64,000 nucleotides of DNA from Pichia kudriavzevii (taxonomy: Eukaryota; Ascomycota; Pichiomycetes; Pichiales; Pichiaceae). The stretch spans positions 2,046,001-2,110,000 of the forward strand of contig NC_042508.1 in NCBI RefSeq assembly GCF_003054445.1. The letters are read 5' to 3'. The notes beneath the pieces are model-generated. The model saw only the letters and a program-made list of their open reading frames with translations, was not told the origin of the DNA and ran no database searches. The stretch's first letter is position 1; each line of letters begins with the position of its first letter. A program made the position numbers and the translations under genes. Shown piece after piece: positions 58,150 through 64,000 of this stretch.

Positions 58150-58965
58150 CTAGTCGGATGCTGCTGTTGCCTGATGCTCTTCGTTCTCTTCATTAGTTGC
58201 CCTTTGCTTCTCAATGGCTTGATTCCCATTCAGCGTTCCACATTTAGGGCATATGTATCTGACTTGCATTGCAGTCTTCCCTGGTGGCGCAAGACCATTG
58301 TGCTGGAAACAATTGCTGCATATCAATGCATATCTCTTGTCCGGACCCAGCTCATTCTCACCCAATAAGGTGGTGAGGAAATGATTGTAAAACCCATTGT
58401 TGGTCCTTTGTCCGTGCTGTAAATCCTCCAAGATTTTACCCTCTTCTCCTGCTTGGATCATTTTCAAATATTGGGCTTTTTTCTGACGCATCTCATCGAC
58501 CTCTTTCTCCATCTCTTTGATATCTTCCCCATCGGAAAACCGGGCTAACAAGTCTCGGGTTTTATCGAAGTTGGTCTTATCTTTCAAAACCATCAATTTT
58601 TCATTGTGTTCGTTCTTTAGATGTTCAATATAGCTCTCCTTGTTGTTGATCAAATAGTCAAAAAACGATATTATAGTATAGTAAATAACGCCAATTATTA
58701 GCGGCGCAATAATCAATGTTAATATATTTTTGGACCGTTTCAGAAAGTCCATCTGGTACAAATAACTGAAATAAATCACATACGCAGAACTCAAGTACAA
58801 CGGGATCACCTTTGTGTAATATTTTTTCTGTACCTGGAGTTTCCGAAGCCTTTTCTCATTTTGCGAAATTTTGCTGGTCACCTTCTTCAACTCATTCTCA
58901 AACTGATCGGGATCAAATTGTTTTGACCTGAATAAAAACATTGTGTGTCGGGCCTTTATCTTCAT
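58150..58965 (-). CDS. LNP1: Lunapark homolog LNP1, ER tubule junction protein
   Basis: The 271-residue protein (278 in S. cerevisiae) has an N-terminal coiled coil (about 15-45), two adjacent membrane segments (about 52-70 and 78-102), a second coiled coil (about 110-175) and a C-terminal C4 zinc finger (CSNC, about 226-229, and CPKC, about 248-251). Lunapark stabilises three-way ER junctions. The frame opens at a TTG at 58983; the first ATG is 58965, and another ATG at 58941 starts the block that aligns with S. cerevisiae Lnp1 and may be the true start. Confidence 0.88.
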   Translation of the reverse strand: MKIKARHTMFLFRSKQFDPDQFENELKKVTSKISQNEKRLRKLQVQKKYYTKVIPLYLSSAYVIYFSYLYQMDFLKRSKNILTLIIAPLIIGVIYYTIISFFDYLINNKESYIEHLKNEHNEKLMVLKDKTNFDKTRDLLARFSDGEDIKEMEKEVDEMRQKKAQYLKMIQAGEEGKILEDLQHGQRTNNGFYNHFLTTLLGENELGPDKRYALICSNCFQHNGLAPPGKTAMQVRYICPKCGTLNGNQAIEKQRATNEENEEHQATAASD

Positions 58966-59751
58966 TCTTTTTAAAAGTGACAATTAAAATGTGGACTGGT
59001 GCTATGATTTGCATTTGATCGTAATGTGAGACGCGCTACGAAGAAATTCATGCTCTCACTATATTTTTATATAGAACTGGTATGCTGAAAAGTTCGTTTA
59101 CATGAAATCAACCAAGCACTCCTTGCTTGCAAACAAATTGTTTTCATTCAATTTTCAATTAATTGTAAATCAATGAATCAGTCAATATATATATGAATAT
59201 GTGGCTGTTTGAGAAATGAGGAGTTAGACATGCGTTTATATCTCAAGGATAATCTTTACCGGTATGAGAAAGTGAAGAGATGGTTCCAACTTTTCATTCT
59301 GTCAATAAGTGGTGTCCAACCAAAAAGAGGCCAAAGCCACCCAAAAACGTATGTAGACATTATATATATATAGAGAGAGATAACTACTTCAGATAGTAAA
59401 GACTTAACATCCTGAAAGTGTAACATGAGAACAGATAATACCGATAAAAGTCACCCTGGGAAATACCACCCAATATTTCAATGAACTTCTGGACAGAGAT
59501 GATTTTGTGAGGCTCGAGCAGAGCAGAAAACGTAGAATACATTAGAGTACTAGTAAAACAATACTTAGTGGAAGATATGAGAGTGACTAAAGGAGATATA
59601 TCTTCCAATTTATATAAGGTGTATAAGTAGATAGGTAAGTAGACGATCAAATTAATAAGTAAGTATTTTTAAAAGAATAAATAAATAAGTAAATAAATAA
59701 GCACACTACTGTATAGCTACATAAAGGTGGAGATTTTCCTAAAAGCTTTAA
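58966..59751. other. Spacer LNP1 start to next stop; A/T-rich, no firm gene
   Basis: This 786-bp spacer contains TATA repeats near 59363-59375 and an AAATAAATAAGT-type tetranucleotide-like stretch (59670-59705). A 47-codon plus-strand frame from an ATG at 59230 runs through a GTATGT at 59349-59354 and could be a first exon, but no convincing second exon was found. The LNP1 promoter must lie at the left end. Confidence 0.4.
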
Positions 59752-61500
59752 CTACTTCTCTGTATCTGTGTTAACCTTAAGTTGACTATCGATTCTTTCA
59801 ATCTCTGAAGTTATTGACCTCAATTCCTCCACTGTTGTACGTTTCCTCTCTTGCGTTAGCTCGTAATCATTTATATTCTGGTCTAACTTTTCAACCAACA
59901 ACCCACCCATCTTATCGATATACACCCTAAGTTGATCAATATACCAATCTTTAAATTCAGAGACAACCTTGATTATACTCTTCTGTGAGGTATTTGCCGT
60001 CACTGCAATCGTCAACGCCGTCAATGCCATACATGTGTTTAAAGTGATAAAATCGTACACATATCCAACATTGGACAATACAAAGACGATAAATGGTGAA
60101 GCAAATAACTCGTTGATTAAGATTCCATTTATTCTGGATTGTAAACTTGGAAGCTTATCATTTGCAACTTTGTCCTTGAGTCCTTCCAGCAAATTGTCTA
60201 TTTTACTGTTTTCAACTTGGCTTTTGATTTTATCGGGGAATAACGTATCTATTCTTCCTCTCAAGTAGTGTGATTTCGAATTGGATTCAACTAGTGATCC
60301 ATAACACTCAATTTCGTTACCAAACAAACCATTCTTAAGATGGGCTCTAGTACCATTTAGTAGGTTTGAGATGACGAGCGTCAAGTCACCCGAATTAAGT
60401 ATCAATTGGTTGAGTTTAGTTAAATTTCTCAACATGGCGTTTTCCAAAAATGGGGTGACCTTACTTTGTAGCTCAAAATGAGCGTTCTGTGTCCAATCGA
60501 CAATTTCTTCCTTCAGTTGCTTTGCTATTTCGATATCACCAGATTTTTTTACATGTAAGTCTCTCATAAGATTGCGCAACAATAAAATCAATGGTTTATA
60601 TCCCGATGTTTCTCGATTTATTGTATATAGTAACTCGTTTATGTTGGACTTTTGGTATAGCTTTAAATATTCGGATATATTGTGTACGCTTTCAGTGGCT
60701 AACTTATTTGCATGCTCTAACGTTTTTAAGTCAACAGCAAAATTATTTCTCTCTAATTCATCAACAAGAGATTCACCAACAGTAGTATCTGCTGCAGGGC
60801 GATTAACCAAAACGAGGTACGGTAAATCATTTATTTTATTAACATCAGATGTATCGGATTTGACGTAAATCCAAATCTGAATATCTGTCGGCTTGATTTG
60901 AGCGTCCTTCTGACTGTTACTCAAATCCAGGTTCTCAGCCCCCTCAACGTCTAGTTTTTGAGTGAAAGAAGGGTCGTTCACCTCAACAAATGATATATTG
61001 TTGAATGTCTCCCGGTTTAATAATCTTGATGTCCCATCCCCGAATTTTGCATCTTGGTTTAACCTCAACTCACTGTCGAGTACTGGGGACTTACTCGTAA
61101 AAATACCTCCACTGACATGCTCATCACAGTTACCCTTTATGAGTTTTACATTTGAGTTTGGATTTTTCTGGCGGAATTCCCTAACTAATTGGGCTACTTT
61201 GTTATCATTTGATAATGGATCAACAATCAGTGAATCAACAAATAGACCCTTTTCAATGTCGGAGGCCTGCAAAATACCTAAAGTTATAGTCGAAGGAGCA
61301 AATTCCCTCAATTTACCTAATGGTAAAATATTGGTTATAGTAGTGATTTTGTCTTGAATTCTGATGTCATCTCCAAAGAGAGTATTTGCTTCCTGGAGGG
61401 ATTTAGATAGTGATTGACCGGTGATTGTTCTGATGGTTCTCTTTGAAGACCTCAGTAAAAAGCCGGGTACTGAGGATACTATTTTAGACTGTCTCAGCAT
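59752..61500 (-). CDS. Mitochondrial inner-membrane protein, possibly Mmc1-like
   Basis: The 582-residue protein starts with an Arg/Ser-rich, acid-free leader (MLRQSKIVSSVPGFLLRSSKRTIR) typical of mitochondrial import. The middle is helical with Walker-free, dynamin-like spacing. Two hydrophobic segments (about 478-520, FIVFVLSNVGYVYDFI and LTALTIAVTA) are followed by a C-terminal coiled coil (about 535-575). This architecture recalls fungal Mmc1, a GTPase-dead dynamin-related inner-membrane protein absent from S. cerevisiae. I cannot confirm the family from sequence alone. It is divergent from IND1. Confidence 0.45.
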   Translation of the reverse strand: MLRQSKIVSSVPGFLLRSSKRTIRTITGQSLSKSLQEANTLFGDDIRIQDKITTITNILPLGKLREFAPSTITLGILQASDIEKGLFVDSLIVDPLSNDNKVAQLVREFRQKNPNSNVKLIKGNCDEHVSGGIFTSKSPVLDSELRLNQDAKFGDGTSRLLNRETFNNISFVEVNDPSFTQKLDVEGAENLDLSNSQKDAQIKPTDIQIWIYVKSDTSDVNKINDLPYLVLVNRPAADTTVGESLVDELERNNFAVDLKTLEHANKLATESVHNISEYLKLYQKSNINELLYTINRETSGYKPLILLLRNLMRDLHVKKSGDIEIAKQLKEEIVDWTQNAHFELQSKVTPFLENAMLRNLTKLNQLILNSGDLTLVISNLLNGTRAHLKNGLFGNEIECYGSLVESNSKSHYLRGRIDTLFPDKIKSQVENSKIDNLLEGLKDKVANDKLPSLQSRINGILINELFASPFIVFVLSNVGYVYDFITLNTCMALTALTIAVTANTSQKSIIKVVSEFKDWYIDQLRVYIDKMGGLLVEKLDQNINDYELTQERKRTTVEELRSITSEIERIDSQLKVNTDTEK

Positions 61501-61722
61501 TTGTATTCTCCCCGCAGTTGTTAAACGAAACCAAGGAAACCAACGAGCCCAATCTTGGACGTATCCTCAATATCCGGTTACGTTTGCTGATGTCTGGAAA
61601 GTTCTCACCTCAAAACTAGAACATTAATGCGAATCAAATTTTAAAGTTCATTTTGTTCTGCTTACGAATCACTCAAAAGAACATTAAAGTTTTGATTCTA
61701 CGTAGTTGGACGACACATAAAA

Positions 61723-62681
61723 ATGAAAACTTTTGGCTGCTTCCAGAGGTTGTTTTCATGTTCAAAAACTTTGCATAACCATTCGAATCCATTGGTACGT
61801 TTTGAGGATCCTTCTAATTTATATATTTCTGGAAACAATTTATTCTAACTCATTTACTTAATGTTGTAAAGGGTCTCCCCAATTTCAAATCACCAAACAC
61901 CAAGTTGCCGGTCAAGCATACGCTTCCTAACGTTAAAAAGGTTCTACTTGTTTCCTCATGCAAGGGGGGTGTTGGTAAATCAACAGTTTCTACAAACCTG
62001 GCCATTGCATTAAGAAACTCCAATCTTAATGTAGGATTACTAGATGCCGATATTTTCGGTCCTAGCATTCCTAAATTAATGAACTTAAAAGGTGAACCAA
62101 GGATTTCACAAGAGGGGAAGTTGATTCCGATGAAAAACTACGGTGTTCAAACTATGTCGATGGGATACTTAATACCAAGTGAGGACAGTCCAGTTGTTTG
62201 GAGGGGACTAATCCTGCAAAAGGCACTACAGCAATTACTCTTTGATGTTCAGTGGGAGAACCTTGATGTGTTGGTAGTTGATCTTCCGCCGGGGACAGGA
62301 GATGTTCAGTTAACTTTGAGCCAACAATTGAATGTTGATGGTGCCCTTATTGTTAGTACATCACAGGACTTGGCGCTAATTGACGTTAAAAAGGGCATAG
62401 CCATGTTCAAAAAGGTAAAAATACCCATTTTCGGACTCATTGAAAACATGTCTGTCTTTGTCTGCCCTAATTGTAACCATGAGGAACATCTATTTGGTGA
62501 TGGAGGTGCTCTTAAGGAAGCTGAAAAGCTTGGTATTGAGCATCTTGCATCTGTTCCTCTCAATAAACAAATCTGTCAAAACAGCGACCAGGGTGTCCCC
62601 ATAGCACTTGATCGTGATTCTCTCTTATCGAGACCATACTATAAGGCTGCACAGATATTGAAGAAGGAGCTTGGTTTGTGA
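61723..62681 (+). CDS. IND1: IND1/NUBPL complex I Fe-S assembly factor (one intron)
   Basis: The gene is spliced: exon 1 61723-61794, exon 2 61872-62681, giving 293 residues. Exon 1 encodes a mitochondrial leader (MKTFGCFQRLFS...). The junction joins NPL to GLP, forming the NPLGLP motif common before the P-loop in this family. The deviant Walker A motif CKGGVGKST is at residues 54-62, and the CPNC Fe-S motif (C222, C225) is present. Ind1 delivers Fe-S clusters to respiratory complex I. Its presence implies that this yeast has complex I, unlike S. cerevisiae. The open frame in exon 2 alone has no ATG before the P-loop. Confidence 0.92.
61795..61871 (+). other. Intron of IND1 (77 nt, phase 0)
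   Basis: It begins GTACGT and ends AAAG. A TTCTAAC branch-site-like motif (61843-61849) lies about 24 nt before the acceptor. An in-frame stop within it shows that reading through would truncate the protein. Splicing restores the conserved NPLGLP motif. Confidence 0.85.
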
Positions 62682-63179
62682 TTATAAGAATGTGCTCAAA
62701 CTGTTATAATGCCCTTTTTTTCAGTTGCCAGAATAGGCAATGTATAACTCAGGGTGGTTTCATTGTGGCTTTAGAATGCGTCGTTCATGTAATTGCCCCA
62801 TAAAGAAGGGGAGGGCAATGCATGGAGGAAGGGCAAAAATGGGTCAACCCTGGATAAAAGACAAACCTTGTGGAGTCATCATGGATATATCCTACTTGTC
62901 ATTAGATGTGGCAATTTCTCTCGTTTTTATTCTCCTTTTTCTTTTCTTTCTGACTTGCATATAGCTATCAAAGTTTACATTCTTTGCTTCATCCAGCTAG
63001 TGTTGTATACTCTGAAATACAAGAATATTATAATAAGTTTAGTTAAACTAAAACATAATAGAGACACAAAAGAAGGCTCTTACACTGAACAACAAATAAA
63101 TTAAACGTTAAACAATTACGTTTCTCAAGTAATCAATATAAATTGGTCTTACCAACACAAGTGCAAATTCAAATATAGA
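62682..63179. promoter_or_regulatory. Spacer between IND1 and the terminal gene
   Basis: This 498-bp spacer has a T-run (62713-62721) near the IND1 stop and A/T-rich sequence before the next ATG. A GGGGAGGGCAATGC purine patch lies near 62809. No gene was recognised; open frames here lack family resemblance. Confidence 0.4.
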
Positions 63180-64000
63180 ATGAGAACTTTCTCTTACTGT
63201 TTGTTTTCCAAACTATTCATTGGTGCATATGCTTTTCGGAATGTACACCGTATAAATACAGAGAATAACCATCTCATTGCCGATCAACTTCTGAAAGCAA
63301 TTCTAGATAATCGAGAATTTGCTTCTACTTTTCTAGAATTCACTGAGTGGGAATCACCTTTGGGTGATATCTATGTAATTCCATCCACAGATGAAGAAGA
63401 TACCCCATCAATGGGGTTAGGTTATCGATTTTTTAATGATGACGAGACTGCGCTTCGGTCAGGTGATTTAAAGAATGTCGTCAAAATTAAAGAAGAAAAC
63501 GTTACAACTTTACGATTCCCGGTTCAATGGAGCAAACATGATGAAGCAACTACAGGTGGTTTTATCCCGTTTTGTACAAGAAAGTATGTGATTATTGACA
63601 CGGATGAAGACCCTGATCATTCAGATTTGTTTCATGAGGAATATATAGGTAACGAACTAATTGATGAAATAGATCACTTGACTGACCATGATGATGATGG
63701 CATTTTTGATAATGCTGGAGTTTTGAACTTCCCTAACGACATCCAAGGCGATTCTGTCTCTGAGGGTAAAACAAATAAGTTAGATAATACTAATGCCTTT
63801 ATTTTTGTTGGTGTTAGCAGTGTGGATCCTCTTCCAAGAAGAGACTTGATTGAGAAAAGACTAGAGGAGGAAGATACAAGAATCATAACTTCCTACACTA
63901 CCACCACCGTCACATCTACATATGAGATCTTATTTACGAAAACAGACGTTTCTAAACCCGACAATGAGGAACATTTATTAACAGGTTATTCTAGTATCAA
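63180..64000 (+). CDS. Unidentified secretory-pathway protein, 5' part (runs off window)
   Basis: An uninterrupted 273-codon frame starts at ATG 63180 and continues past the window end. The N-terminus (MRTFSYCLFSKLFIGAYA) looks like a signal peptide cleaved near residue 18. The rest is acidic and hydrophilic (runs such as DTDEDPDHSD and DHDDDG) with a dibasic EKR (Kex2-type) site followed by a Thr/Ser-rich stretch (ITSYTTTTVTSTYE) near residue 240. Thr/Ser-rich sequence after a Kex2-like site is common in cell-wall proteins. I do not recognise the family. Confidence 0.7.
   Translation, partial: MRTFSYCLFSKLFIGAYAFRNVHRINTENNHLIADQLLKAILDNREFASTFLEFTEWESPLGDIYVIPSTDEEDTPSMGLGYRFFNDDETALRSGDLKNVVKIKEENVTTLRFPVQWSKHDEATTGGFIPFCTRKYVIIDTDEDPDHSDLFHEEYIGNELIDEIDHLTDHDDDGIFDNAGVLNFPNDIQGDSVSEGKTNKLDNTNAFIFVGVSSVDPLPRRDLIEKRLEEEDTRIITSYTTTTVTSTYEILFTKTDVSKPDNEEHLLTGYSSI

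Noticed and set aside
1-64000. CRISPR arrays, rRNA genes, intact transposons, LTR pairs
   Set aside because: No regularly spaced direct repeats with unique spacers, no rRNA core sequence, and no paired terminal repeats or intact transposase or polymerase frames were seen.

Overview
The window is a gene-dense stretch of a budding-yeast (Saccharomycotina) chromosome. Genes lie on both strands, intergenic gaps are short, introns are nearly absent and spacers are A/T-rich. CTG is read as leucine: a CTG codon sits at the conserved Leu of KGLRVMPYS in isoleucyl-tRNA synthetase, which argues against the CTG-Ser yeasts. Two features exclude Saccharomyces and its close relatives: an IND1/NUBPL-type complex I assembly factor and a tandem pair of FAD2-type fatty-acid desaturases. 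I infer a Pichiaceae-type yeast (Pichia/Issatchenkia-like); the species cannot be proven from the sequence alone.

Layout. 1-7.2 kb: a PSH1-type RING ubiquitin ligase, a Pet111-like mitochondrial translation factor, a cytosolic aldehyde dehydrogenase and an unrecognised acidic protein. 7.6-11.6 kb: a Zn2Cys6 regulator divergent from an amidase, with a CCG-N7-CGG palindrome between them. 11.7-20.8 kb: the ERT1 gluconeogenesis regulator, RPL4, TIF35, GLC3 (with a G-quadruplex/STRE promoter tract) and HEL1. 21-31.2 kb: VPS15, SMK1, GID4, a YMC carrier, ARO7 and JID1. In S. cerevisiae these homologs are split between the YBR097-105 and YPR054-061 neighbourhoods, so this looks like the unduplicated ancestral locus. 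31.4-43.4 kb: YHM2, SLY41, two desaturases, a steryl-ester lipase and ILS1. 43.8-50.3 kb: GLE2, a FLO8-type LisH regulator with a long Gln-Ala repeat, and ALG3. 50.3-52.7 kb: the only long gene-free stretch, apparently decayed. 52.7-64 kb: a DNF1/2 flippase, EGD2, LNP1, a mitochondrial membrane protein resembling fungal Mmc1, intron-containing IND1 and the 5' part of an unidentified secretory protein.

Functional themes. Mitochondrial and gluconeogenic metabolism recurs (ERT1, GID4, YHM2, YMC, JID1, IND1, Pet111-like), as do lipid and membrane handling (desaturases, steryl-ester lipase, flippase, LNP1, VPS15) and core housekeeping (RPL4, TIF35, ILS1, EGD2, GLE2). Several start codons were set at the first ATG inside a longer open frame because the frame opens at a non-ATG codon: the acidic protein, ERT1, YHM2, the second desaturase, DNF1, EGD2 and LNP1. 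No tRNA, rRNA, CRISPR array or intact transposon was recognised.
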